This document shows positions 8,661-16,456 of a stretch of DNA of 49,297 nucleotides, one piece after another. The notes under the pieces were generated by a model. That model saw only the letters and a list, made by a program, of their open reading frames with translations. It was not told where the DNA came from and did not search any database. The number at the start of each line of letters is the position of its first letter. Positions within the stretch are counted from its first letter, which is position 1. The position numbers and the translations under genes are program-made. Origin of the DNA: an uncultured Pelagibacteraceae bacterium. Its GTDB lineage: Bacteria > Pseudomonadota > Alphaproteobacteria > Pelagibacterales > Pelagibacteraceae. The stretch covers positions 1-49,297 of the forward strand of contig CACNXU010000004.1 in the NCBI GenBank assembly GCA_902624585.1. Reading direction: 5' to 3'.

Positions 8661-9614
8661 ATGAAAAAAATACTTATTACTAGAAAACTTTTAAGATCTT
8701 GTGAAGATAAAGCTGAAGAAATGTTTGATGCAAATTTCAATTCTAACGACGAACTTTATTCACAAAAAAAACTCATAGAGTTAAGTGCAGGCAAGGATGG
8801 CATTCTATCCTCTTTAACGGATAAACTGGATACCGAAACAATAAACCAACTTCCAGATAGCATTAAAATTATATCAAATTTTGCTGTTGGATTTGGAAAT
8901 ATAGATTTAGACGCTGCTAAAAATAGAGGTATTGCTGTAACAAACACACCAGATGTTTTAACAGATGCAACAGCTGAAATTGGAATTTTGTTAATACTTG
9001 GTGCATGTAGAAGAGCTTCAGAAGGAATTGAAAGTGCAAAACAAGGCGGCTGGAAATGGTCAGCAGACTATTTAATAGGAAAACAACTAACTGGATCTAG
9101 ATTAGGAATTTTAGGAATGGGAAGAATTGGTCAAAAAATTGCAAAGATAGCGAGTTCTTTAGGTATGATTATTCATTATCATAACCGATCAAAATTAAGT
9201 GAAGATAAAGAACAAGGTGCAACTTATCATGATAATTTAAAAAGTCTTTTGTCAGTATCTGATGTACTTTCTGTATGTTGTCCTGCATCAAAAGAAACAG
9301 TAGATATGATTAATAAAGAGACATTGGAGTACTTACCAAAAGGTGCTGTTGTTACTAACGTTGCTAGAGGAGATATTATTGAAGATGAAGCTATGATTGA
9401 TGCTCTTGATAGGAGAAAAGTTTATGCAGTCGGTTTAGATGTATACAAAAATGAGCCAAATTTAAATCCAGGTTATTTAAAACATAAAAGTGCTTTCATC
9501 CTCCCACATCTTGGCAGCGCAACTAAAGACACTCGTACCGCAATGGCTAACTTAGCTATTGATAATTTGGATGAATACTTCAAAACGGGAAATTGTAAAA
9601 ATAAAGTAAATTAA
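8661..9614 (+). CDS. D-isomer-specific 2-hydroxyacid dehydrogenase (glyoxylate/hydroxypyruvate reductase-like)
   Basis: NAD(P)-dependent D-2-hydroxyacid dehydrogenase that interconverts a 2-oxoacid and its D-hydroxyacid, for example glyoxylate and glycolate. Its 317 residues carry the nucleotide-binding motif LGILGMGRIGQKIA and the catalytic set: Arg of NVARGD (near residue 236), Glu of KNEP (near 264) and His of LPHLGSAT (near 282). Together with the preceding FAD dehydrogenase it could form a reversible glycolate/glyoxylate or lactate/pyruvate couple; this is inferred from adjacency and family. The downstream gene is convergent, 17 bases away, and no clear terminator hairpin is visible between them. 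Confidence 0.87.
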   Translation: MKKILITRKLLRSCEDKAEEMFDANFNSNDELYSQKKLIELSAGKDGILSSLTDKLDTETINQLPDSIKIISNFAVGFGNIDLDAAKNRGIAVTNTPDVLTDATAEIGILLILGACRRASEGIESAKQGGWKWSADYLIGKQLTGSRLGILGMGRIGQKIAKIASSLGMIIHYHNRSKLSEDKEQGATYHDNLKSLLSVSDVLSVCCPASKETVDMINKETLEYLPKGAVVTNVARGDIIEDEAMIDALDRRKVYAVGLDVYKNEPNLNPGYLKHKSAFILPHLGSATKDTRTAMANLAIDNLDEYFKTGNCKNKVN

Positions 9615-9631
9615 AAAAGTCTAATCGTAGT

Positions 9632-10531
9632 TTAAGTTCTAGATAACAACAGCATTGAAACTCCAATAACAAAAATAATTATTCCAATAATTTCTATAAT
9701 TTTTACTTTCTCTTTAAAAATATATCTTGAAGAAAAATAACTAAATAATAATTCAATTTGACCAACCGCTCTTACAAATGAGGACTGTATTAAAGTGAAA
9801 GCATAAAACCAAGATAATGATGCTAATAATCCAGCTATACCCGTTAAAAAACATTCATACTTATCACGATATAGTTTCTTAAATTCTGATTTTTCAAAAA
9901 AAATTAAATAAATGGTTAAAATTAATGTTTGTATAAATAAGCCAATGAATAGTGCTGTAATAGCTTTCCCAAAATTTGAGCTAATATTTTCTAATGTTAA
10001 AATAGCCGCTCTAAAATAAACAACACTTAAACCTAAGAACAATCCTGAAATCAAACCAATTATAGTAGTTTTTGAAAATAAATTATTAAGAAAAAGTCTC
10101 AAATCTTTTACAGATAATAATATAACACCGAGTGTTGATATAATAATTCCACTAATTCCAAACTTATTTAGTTTTTCGTTTAATATTAAATATTCAAATA
10201 ATGCTACTTGGATAACCTCAGTTTTGCTAAGAGATGTGCCTACAACGAAATTTGAAAAATTAAATAAATATAATAAAAAAAATGTAAAAATAATTTGAAA
10301 TATTGATGCTAGAGAAACGTTAAGTAGGAACCCTGGTTGTACTAAAATTTCTTTCAAGATTTGTAAGTCTCTAAAGAATATAAAAAATAAGATTGCTGAA
10401 AAAGGTAATGCAAATGCAAACCTAACATATGTAGAAGCTAAAGTAGAAACATCTTTATTTAATTTTTTTTGTAATGATGATCTTAAATTTTGAAAAAAAG
10501 CACCAAAAACTGTAACTAATATCCAATTCAT
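9632..10531 (-). CDS. EamA/DMT-family membrane transporter
   Basis: Inner-membrane permease of the drug/metabolite transporter superfamily. Its 299 residues form about ten hydrophobic helices in two EamA-like halves, the usual DMT size. The second half begins after a charged loop near residue 165. Members export amino acids or metabolites, or import nucleotide sugars; nothing in the sequence gives the substrate. It is convergent with the D-2-hydroxyacid dehydrogenase and divergent from TRAP operon 1, with which it shares an intergenic region of 73 bases. Confidence 0.8.
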   Translation of the reverse strand: MNWILVTVFGAFFQNLRSSLQKKLNKDVSTLASTYVRFAFALPFSAILFFIFFRDLQILKEILVQPGFLLNVSLASIFQIIFTFFLLYLFNFSNFVVGTSLSKTEVIQVALFEYLILNEKLNKFGISGIIISTLGVILLSVKDLRLFLNNLFSKTTIIGLISGLFLGLSVVYFRAAILTLENISSNFGKAITALFIGLFIQTLILTIYLIFFEKSEFKKLYRDKYECFLTGIAGLLASLSWFYAFTLIQSSFVRAVGQIELLFSYFSSRYIFKEKVKIIEIIGIIIFVIGVSMLLLSRT

Positions 10532-10553
10532 TAATAATTATTTATTTGTAAAA

Positions 10554-10571
10554 TATATAAAAGTCGACTTT
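10554..10571 (+). promoter_or_regulatory. Candidate -10 box and 12-base palindromic operator before TRAP operon 1
   Basis: A perfect 12-base palindrome, AAAGTCGACTTT, lies at 10560-10571. It directly follows a TATATA box (10554-10559) that could serve as the -10 element for the dctP gene starting at 10605. A transcript from that box would start inside the palindrome, the usual place for a repressor operator. The -35 region is weak (TTAATA near 10531). This is a pattern-based proposal only. Confidence 0.35.
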
Positions 10572-10604
10572 AATATTAAGTTAAACAATTAAGAGGGAAA
10601 TAAA

Positions 10605-11594
10605 ATGAAAATATTAAAAAAAATAATTTTTTCTCTAATTTTTGTTTCTATTGCAAGTGCAAGCATTGCTGAAACAAAAATGAGAATAACTCTTCAACTA
10701 CCTTTAAAAGCACACTTAGGTCAAAACCTTTTAGTGTTTAAAAAAGAATTGGAGTCAAGATCAGACATAAAAGTAGAAATTTATGACTCTGCACAACTTT
10801 ATAAAGACAAGGAAGTGCCTCAAGCTGTAGGTTCAGGCGCTATTGAGGCAGGTGTTGCGTCAATAACTAGATTTGCGGGCACAAATCCAGAGGTTGATAT
10901 TTTTTACTTACCATTTCTATTTGACTCAGAGGCAAAAATTAGAAAAGCAACCAAAGCTGGATCTGAAATCAGATCAATACTTGACCCGGCTATAGCTTCT
11001 ACAGGCGCTGTACCATTGTATTATCAGGCTTATGGATCTGCAATTATGCTTTCTAATGGCGGACCTATGAAATCGCCTTCTGATTTTAAAGATAAGAAAA
11101 TCAGAGTCTTTGGAAAAACTTTAGGAGCTTTTATAAGTTCTTTAGGGGGTAAGCCTGCATTAATATCTGGATCTGAACAATACCTAGCTTATCAAAGAAA
11201 AACTGTAGATGCTGGTATGACAGGAGTATCGGGTGTTAAATCAAGAAAGCTTTATCAAGTTATGGACACTTTAACAGTAACTAATCATGGAGATATAGAG
11301 TTCGTTGTTGTTGCAAACGATAAATGGTTAAAATCATTAACTCAAAAACAAAGAGATGCCATTGCTGAAGCTTCTAAAGTCGCTGAGAAGGCTGTTAGAG
11401 ATGACATGGCTAATATAGAAGCAGCTGCTTATAAAGAAGCAAAAGAAAATGGGATGAATATTGTGAACTTATCAAGTTCTGAAACATCTGCTCTTAAAAA
11501 AGCATCTTCCTCAGTAATAGATGATTATATTTCTAGAACTGGTGGAGCTGGTGGAGTCGGCGATAAGTTAGTTAAAGCTGCTAACAATCTATAA
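10605..11594 (+). CDS. TRAP transporter 1 substrate-binding protein (DctP family)
   Basis: Periplasmic binding protein that captures an organic acid-like ligand and delivers it to the TRAP membrane subunits encoded next. It has 329 residues with a Sec signal peptide (hydrophobic residues about 6-20, probable cleavage after SIA). The DctP core includes DKKIRVFGKTLGAF, whose Arg is the usual ligand-carboxylate contact, and later AYQRKTVDAGMTG and HGDIEFVVVANDKW. The ATG has a good GAGGG ribosome site. A stem-loop follows before dctQ. The ligand is unknown; the downstream lyase and dehydrogenase suggest a C3-C6 hydroxy or oxo acid. Confidence 0.9.
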   Translation: MKILKKIIFSLIFVSIASASIAETKMRITLQLPLKAHLGQNLLVFKKELESRSDIKVEIYDSAQLYKDKEVPQAVGSGAIEAGVASITRFAGTNPEVDIFYLPFLFDSEAKIRKATKAGSEIRSILDPAIASTGAVPLYYQAYGSAIMLSNGGPMKSPSDFKDKKIRVFGKTLGAFISSLGGKPALISGSEQYLAYQRKTVDAGMTGVSGVKSRKLYQVMDTLTVTNHGDIEFVVVANDKWLKSLTQKQRDAIAEASKVAEKAVRDDMANIEAAAYKEAKENGMNIVNLSSSETSALKKASSSVIDDYISRTGGAGGVGDKLVKAANNL

Positions 11595-11610
11595 TTAAAT
11601 ATAAAATAAA

Positions 11611-11632
11611 CCCCACAATTAAATTTGTGGGG
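11611..11632 (+). terminator. Stem-loop between TRAP 1 dctP and dctQ
   Basis: A perfect 8-bp stem, CCCCACAA (11611-11618) with TTGTGGGG (11625-11632), closes a TTAAAT loop and is followed by TTTT. It looks like a weak intrinsic terminator or mRNA-stabilising hairpin after the binding-protein gene. The dctQ ATG at 11640 is only 7 bases beyond the stem, so the 3' arm occupies the place of the ribosome-binding site. Confidence 0.75.
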
Positions 11633-11639
11633 TTTTGTT

Positions 11640-12116
11640 ATGAATTACTACGATAAAATTGTAAAATATTCAGGTTATTTAGCGTCAGCTTTATTTATAT
11701 CTATAGGATTTATAGTTTCTTATGAAGTTATCATGAGATACTTGTTTAATTCACCTACTATTTGGGTGAATGAGGTTTCAAGGTTTTTACAAATTTGGGC
11801 GACTTATCTTGCATTAACTTATTCATTTCATAAACAAGATTTTATTAGAATTACTGTTATTTACGATAGATTAAATGAAACTGGAAAAAAAATTTTAGAT
11901 TTTATTAGTTTTATTTTTATTATTATCTTTAGTTGTTTCGTTGTTTATTATGGATGGTTAATTGCATATGACTCTTTAAAAGTCGGACGAACCAGCTCAA
12001 CTATTTTAGATGTTCCGTCATTTTTAACAGAATTAGCGATACCTCTCTGTTTCGCTTTTTTAGTTTTAAGAGTAATTTTGGAGGCAATAAGATATATTAG
12101 GAATTTTTCCAAATGA
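11640..12116 (+). CDS. TRAP transporter 1 small permease (DctQ family)
   Basis: Small membrane subunit of a TRAP transporter, 158 residues with four predicted membrane helices. It contains the family-typical WVNEVSRFLQIWATYLA segment in helix 2 and a conserved following loop. I use the ATG at 11640; a TTG at 11625 would extend the frame but lies inside the stem-loop and adds no conserved residues. The 3' end overlaps the large-permease ATG by 4 bases. Confidence 0.88.
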   Translation: MNYYDKIVKYSGYLASALFISIGFIVSYEVIMRYLFNSPTIWVNEVSRFLQIWATYLALTYSFHKQDFIRITVIYDRLNETGKKILDFISFIFIIIFSCFVVYYGWLIAYDSLKVGRTSSTILDVPSFLTELAIPLCFAFLVLRVILEAIRYIRNFSK

Positions 12117-13384
12117 TAGTTGCAATAATTCTTTTTGTTCTTTTTTCAATATTATTTTTAGGAGTGCCAATCGCCTTTGGTCTTGGTTCGCTGGGTTTGG
12201 GTTTAATGTTATTAGGGGATATTTCCCCTCTTATGATTCCGCAGACCTTTTATAGTGTTGCAGATAATTTTATACTTTTAGCTGTACCAATGTTTTTAAT
12301 GATGTCTAATATTCTTTTAAAAGCAGGTGTTGGTGAAGATCTGTTTAATTTTGCTCAAAGCTGGGTAGGAAATTTTCCAGGAGGATTAGCAATAGCAACT
12401 ATAGTTTCATGCAGTATTTTTGCAGCAATCTCGGGTTCATCAGTTGCTACTGCTGCAACGATTTCAACTGTAGCATTCCCTGCAATGATTAAAAGAGGTT
12501 ATCATAGAAATTTTACATTGGGTATTTTAGCTGCAGGAGGAACATTAGGAATTTTAATACCTCCCTCTATTCCAATGATTGTATATGCATTTGTTGTTGA
12601 AGAATCTGTATTAAGTATGTTTTTAGCTGGTATTGGACCAGGAATAGTATTGGCACTTTTTTTTATTATTTTTTCAGTCATTTATGTAATTTTTTTTAAT
12701 AAAGAAGTTCAGAATGTCAAAACTTCATTTGAAGATAAAATTAAATATACAAAAAAAGGTTTACCAGTTCTACTAATGGCTTTTATAATGTTAGGAGGAA
12801 TTTATGCTGGTATATATACTCCTACCGAAGCAGGTGGAATAGGTTTTTTAATATCTTTTATATACGTTGTTACAAAAAAAAAATTAGATTTTAAAGGTTT
12901 TATGGAGGCTGGTTTAGAAACCATGAAGACAACAGTAACAATATTTATTATTATAGCTGGTGCAAAAATTTTTGGTAAAGCTATTTCGCTTTATAGAATA
13001 CCTCAAGAACTCTCTGCTTTTATTGTTACAAATATAACCGAGCAAGGAATGTTTATATTCGTTGTTGCAATCACTTTATTAATTCTAGGATTTATAATGG
13101 AAACCTTGTCATTAATATTAATTATGATGCCTATATTTGCTATCTCTATTGCTGCAATGAATATAGATTTAATTTGGTTTGGAATTATTTTTACACTTAT
13201 GATTGAGTGTGCATTGATAACACCGCCTGTAGGCTTAAATATTTATGTTTTGCAAGCGATTGGAAAAGCAAAAATGTCTGAAATAGCCAAAGGTGTTATA
13301 CCTTTTGTACTAATCATGCTTTTTACAGTTTATGTGATTTACTTGTTTCCTGACTTAGCATTATATATACCTTTTAAATTATAA
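12113..13384 (+). CDS. TRAP transporter 1 large permease (DctM family)
   Basis: Large membrane subunit that forms the sodium-coupled translocation path of TRAP transporter 1. Its 423 residues in about 12 hydrophobic segments are typical of DctM. Visible motifs are LGVPIAFGLG in the first helix, the GSSVATAATISTVAFPAM segment and the GGTLGILIPPSIPMIVYA re-entrant hairpin. A C-terminal ALITPPVGLNIYV segment follows. It overlaps dctQ by 4 bases and is followed 2 bases later by the lyase gene, so transport and metabolism share an operon. Confidence 0.92.
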   Translation: MIVAIILFVLFSILFLGVPIAFGLGSLGLGLMLLGDISPLMIPQTFYSVADNFILLAVPMFLMMSNILLKAGVGEDLFNFAQSWVGNFPGGLAIATIVSCSIFAAISGSSVATAATISTVAFPAMIKRGYHRNFTLGILAAGGTLGILIPPSIPMIVYAFVVEESVLSMFLAGIGPGIVLALFFIIFSVIYVIFFNKEVQNVKTSFEDKIKYTKKGLPVLLMAFIMLGGIYAGIYTPTEAGGIGFLISFIYVVTKKKLDFKGFMEAGLETMKTTVTIFIIIAGAKIFGKAISLYRIPQELSAFIVTNITEQGMFIFVVAITLLILGFIMETLSLILIMMPIFAISIAAMNIDLIWFGIIFTLMIECALITPPVGLNIYVLQAIGKAKMSEIAKGVIPFVLIMLFTVYVIYLFPDLALYIPFKL

Positions 13385-13386
13385 CT

Positions 13387-14262
13387 ATGTTCTCAAAAAT
13401 TAAATCAAAAGATAAAGCAGAAAATTTAAAAAAAATTTTAGATAAAAAAGGTATAATAGTTATGCCAGGTTGTTTTGATGCTCTTTCAGCAAAACTTATA
13501 GAGAGAGAGGGTTTTGATGTTGGATTTATGTCTGGCTTCAGTGTTTCTTCCACTAGATTGGGTATGCCCGATACGGGTTTGATTTCATTTTCAGAAATGG
13601 CAGAGCAGGTTAGAAATATATGTAATTCAACTACTATCCCAATTATTTTTGACGGAGATACTGGTTATGGAAATTCTGTTAATGTATTTAGAACAGTAAG
13701 AGGTTACGCTGATGCTGGTGCCGCTGGAGTAATGATTGAAGATCAAAAATGGCCAAAAAAATGTGGACATACTAAAGGAAAAGATGTTGTAGATATAGAT
13801 GAAGCAAAATCAAGAATTAAAGCGGCTGTAGATGCAAGAAAATACGGAAATAATGATATTTTAATTATGGCCAGAACAGATGCAATTGCAACACATGGAC
13901 TCGATGAAGCAATTAAAAGAATGCAAATATTTTCTAAAATTGGAGTTGATATTCTTTTTATAGAAGCTGTCAAAACAAAAGAAGATATGAAAAAAATTAT
14001 GAAAGAGGTACCTGGAAATCACATGGTAAATTTGATTGAGGATGGAGATACCCCCTTGTTAGAAATTAACGAATTAGAGGAAATAGGTTATAAAATTGCA
14101 GTCATGCCATTAACCTTAATGAGCGCTTCAGTTAAAACCATGCAGGAGTGCTTAAAAAATATGAAAAATAAATCTTACAATACCAATGTAACAAAATTTT
14201 CAGAACTGAGAGACATAGTGGGTTTCAATGAGTATTACGATATTGAAGATAAATATAAGTAA
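13387..14262 (+). CDS. Isocitrate lyase/PEP mutase-superfamily lyase
   Basis: Cytoplasmic C-C or C-P bond lyase of the isocitrate lyase/phosphoenolpyruvate mutase superfamily (2-methylisocitrate lyase, oxaloacetate decarboxylase, carboxyphosphonoenolpyruvate mutase and relatives). It has 291 residues in a TIM barrel. The metal-binding segment FDGDTGYGN and the superfamily loop KKCGHTKGK with catalytic Cys126 are both intact. MPGCFDALSAKLIE near the N-terminus is typical of the small oxaloacetate decarboxylase/PrpB-like branch. Its place 2 bases after dctM suggests it cleaves, or acts downstream of, the imported substrate. Which reaction it catalyses is not resolvable by eye. Confidence 0.82.
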   Translation: MFSKIKSKDKAENLKKILDKKGIIVMPGCFDALSAKLIEREGFDVGFMSGFSVSSTRLGMPDTGLISFSEMAEQVRNICNSTTIPIIFDGDTGYGNSVNVFRTVRGYADAGAAGVMIEDQKWPKKCGHTKGKDVVDIDEAKSRIKAAVDARKYGNNDILIMARTDAIATHGLDEAIKRMQIFSKIGVDILFIEAVKTKEDMKKIMKEVPGNHMVNLIEDGDTPLLEINELEEIGYKIAVMPLTLMSASVKTMQECLKNMKNKSYNTNVTKFSELRDIVGFNEYYDIEDKYK

Positions 14263-14324
14263 TGTTTTAAAAGAATTTAAAAGTATTTTCTTAAAAAAAT
14301 CAAACTTAACCAAAGGAGATTTAT

Positions 14325-15239
14325 ATGAGTGACGTTATCGCTTTTATAGGAGTTGGGAATATGGGAAATCCAATGGCAGAAAACTTACTTAAATCTGGAA
14401 AAAAAATTACTGTATTTGATGTTTCTAAAGAAATGATGGAGAAAGCAAAAAAAAAGGGACTAAACATATCGGAAAGCATTGAGGCTTTAATAAATAAAGA
14501 AGTTTCGATAGTCATAACAATGTTACCTGAGGGTAAACATTCAAAAAAAATATATCTAGGCGACAATGGAATAATCAACAAAGTTTCAAAACATTGCTTG
14601 TTGATTGATTGCTCAACGATAGATATAGAAACTTCAAAAGAAATTGGAAAAGCTGCAGATGACCAAAATATTATGATGATAGATGCTCCAGTAAGTGGGG
14701 GAGTAATGGGTGCTCAAAAGGCAACTCTTAATATAATGGTTGGTGGATCAAAAGAAGCTTTTGATAAAGCATTACCTGTTTTAAAAATTTTGGGAAAAAA
14801 CATCTATCATGCTGGCGAGATAGGTAGTGGTAATGGAGCTAAGATTTGTAATAATATGGCTTTAGGTATTGCTATGATTGCAGCTTCAGAGTCATTAATG
14901 TTAGCTAAAAGATTAAATATAGATATCAAAAAGGTTCATGAAATAATGAAAAATGCATCAGGTAATAGTTGGCCAATTTCTGTTTATCCACCTCTGCCAG
15001 GTCTAATTGATGGAACACCATCTAATAATAATTACCGCCCAGGTTTTTCAGCAAGCATGATGAATAAAGATCTCAAACTTGCTTATGAATGTGCAAAAAG
15101 TGTGAATGCCGAAACCCCATTAGGTAAGATGGCATTAGAAATTTATGATCAATTTTGTAAAGAGGGAAATGATACTAAAGATTTTTCAGCAATTTCAAAA
15201 GTTATCGGGGGAGATGCTTGGGATTATCCAATTGATTAA
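14325..15239 (+). CDS. 3-hydroxyisobutyrate dehydrogenase / tartronate semialdehyde reductase-family enzyme
   Basis: NAD(P)-dependent beta-hydroxyacid dehydrogenase, 304 residues. It has the N-terminal dinucleotide motif FIGVGNMGNPMAENLL, the substrate-binding DAPVSGGVMGAQKATL segment and the catalytic Lys173 in GNGAKICNNM. The C-terminal helical domain includes the GFSASMMNKDLKLA stretch. Candidate activities are 3-hydroxyisobutyrate oxidation (valine breakdown) or tartronate semialdehyde reduction (glyoxylate or glycerate routes). The latter would fit the lyase upstream, but that is inference. A gap of 62 bases and a strong AAAGGAG ribosome site (14312-14318) precede the ATG. Confidence 0.85.
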   Translation: MSDVIAFIGVGNMGNPMAENLLKSGKKITVFDVSKEMMEKAKKKGLNISESIEALINKEVSIVITMLPEGKHSKKIYLGDNGIINKVSKHCLLIDCSTIDIETSKEIGKAADDQNIMMIDAPVSGGVMGAQKATLNIMVGGSKEAFDKALPVLKILGKNIYHAGEIGSGNGAKICNNMALGIAMIAASESLMLAKRLNIDIKKVHEIMKNASGNSWPISVYPPLPGLIDGTPSNNNYRPGFSASMMNKDLKLAYECAKSVNAETPLGKMALEIYDQFCKEGNDTKDFSAISKVIGGDAWDYPID

Positions 15240-15255
15240 TTAATTTCCCTTTAAT

Positions 15256-15290
15256 AATTAACAACTAACTATAGGTTGTATTTGTTAATT
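15256..15290. promoter_or_regulatory. Inverted repeat upstream of the alcohol dehydrogenase/ABC operon
   Basis: A perfect 9-base inverted repeat, AATTAACAA (15256-15264) and TTGTTAATT (15282-15290), is separated by 17 bases. Its centre is about 75 bases upstream of the start point implied by the promoter at 15313-15341, a typical activator position. It could instead be a weak transcript-end hairpin of the preceding gene, though no T-run follows. Confidence 0.4.
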
Positions 15291-15312
15291 TATTGAACAC
15301 TTAAAAGAGGCA

Positions 15313-15341
15313 TTGACTTCATGGAATATAAAATTTTTAAT
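15313..15341 (+). promoter_or_regulatory. Sigma-70-type promoter for the alcohol dehydrogenase/ABC operon
   Basis: TTGACT (15313-15318), a 17-base spacer and TTTAAT (15336-15341) match the -35 and -10 consensus at five of six positions each. The predicted start point is about 15348, which leaves a leader of about 27 bases with a GGGAGG ribosome site (15361-15366) before the ATG at 15375. Confidence 0.6.
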
Positions 15342-15374
15342 GTGTCTTTTTTAAATTAATAGGGAGGCAAAGGA

Positions 15375-16436
15375 ATGAAAGCGCAAGTACTGCACAAATA
15401 TGATCCAGAGATGAAAGAAAAAGTTTGGGTCACAGGGGAAGAAATGCCGGATCCAAAAATTGAAAAGGCATCAGATGTAATTGTTAAAATTGGTGCTGCA
15501 GGTGTTTGCAGAACAGATTTGCACATTATCGAAGGAGTATGGAAACATATCCAAGACCCAGATGGAACTTTATTACCATGTGTGATGGGACATGAAAATG
15601 CAGGATGGATAGAAGATGTGGGTAAAGACGTTACAGATTTTAAAAAAGGTGATCCAGTTATTTTGCACCCTCTAATTTCTGGTACAGATGGAACTTGTTT
15701 AGACTGCAGAAGAGGAAACGATATGCATGCTGCTGCAGGAGCATTCCCAGGTTTAAGTATCAAAGAAGGAGGATACTCAGAACTATTAAAAACAAGTGTA
15801 AGAAATTTAATTAAACTTCCAAAAGTTTTAGCACCAAAAGATGTTGCACCATTTTCAGATGCAGGACTTACAGCTTATAGAGTTGTAAAAAAAGCCACAA
15901 GACATCTCCTGCCGGGTCAGAGTTGTACGATAATAGGTGCTGGTGGTCTAGGTCATATCGCTATTCAATGTTTAAAAGCAATGTGTGCTGCTGACATTAT
16001 TATAGTAGAAAAATCTGAAACTGCTCTTAAACACGCAATGGAGCTTGGTGGAGATCATGGAGTTTTAATTGATGGTAATGAAATAGAAAAAGTCCAAGAA
16101 CTAACAAAAGGAAAAGGCTCAGAGGCTGTAATAGATTTTGTTGGAGAAAAGGGATCTACAGCAATGGGTATTCAAATGACCTCTAATGGTGGTTTTTATT
16201 ATATTGTTGGATACGGAGAGGAAATCAAATCTTTAGCTGTTGATCTAATTATTTCAGAAAAAACAATTGTAGGAAATTTAGTGGGAACGTGGTCTGAATT
16301 ATATGAACTTATGGAGTTAGCTGATCGAGGTAAAGTAAAGCTATCTATGCAAGAGTATAAATTAGACGATGCTAATAAAGCACTTCATGACCTTAATGAC
16401 GGTAAAGTTAAGGGAAGAGCTGTTTTAGTTCCATAA
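15375..16436 (+). CDS. Zinc-type (MDR) alcohol dehydrogenase
   Basis: Medium-chain dehydrogenase/reductase, expected to oxidise an alcohol or polyol with NAD(P). It has 353 residues. Catalytic zinc ligands are visible in GAAGVCRTDLH (Cys) and VMGHENAGW (His, Glu), and the dinucleotide fold has IIGAGGLGHIAIQCLKA. The structural-zinc loop is altered: the usual four-cysteine pattern reads DGTCLDCRRGNDMH, keeping only two Cys. Loss of the structural zinc, or replacement of two ligands by Asp and His, is possible. It lies 20 bases before the ABC binding protein, so its substrate is probably related to the imported compound. Confidence 0.87.
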   Translation: MKAQVLHKYDPEMKEKVWVTGEEMPDPKIEKASDVIVKIGAAGVCRTDLHIIEGVWKHIQDPDGTLLPCVMGHENAGWIEDVGKDVTDFKKGDPVILHPLISGTDGTCLDCRRGNDMHAAAGAFPGLSIKEGGYSELLKTSVRNLIKLPKVLAPKDVAPFSDAGLTAYRVVKKATRHLLPGQSCTIIGAGGLGHIAIQCLKAMCAADIIIVEKSETALKHAMELGGDHGVLIDGNEIEKVQELTKGKGSEAVIDFVGEKGSTAMGIQMTSNGGFYYIVGYGEEIKSLAVDLIISEKTIVGNLVGTWSELYELMELADRGKVKLSMQEYKLDDANKALHDLNDGKVKGRAVLVP

Positions 16437-16456
16437 TTAAAAAGAGAGGAAAAATA

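Noticed and set aside
11625-11639. TTG start for TRAP 1 dctQ
   Set aside because: It lies in the hairpin arm and adds five residues unlike DctQ; the ATG at 11640 is better.
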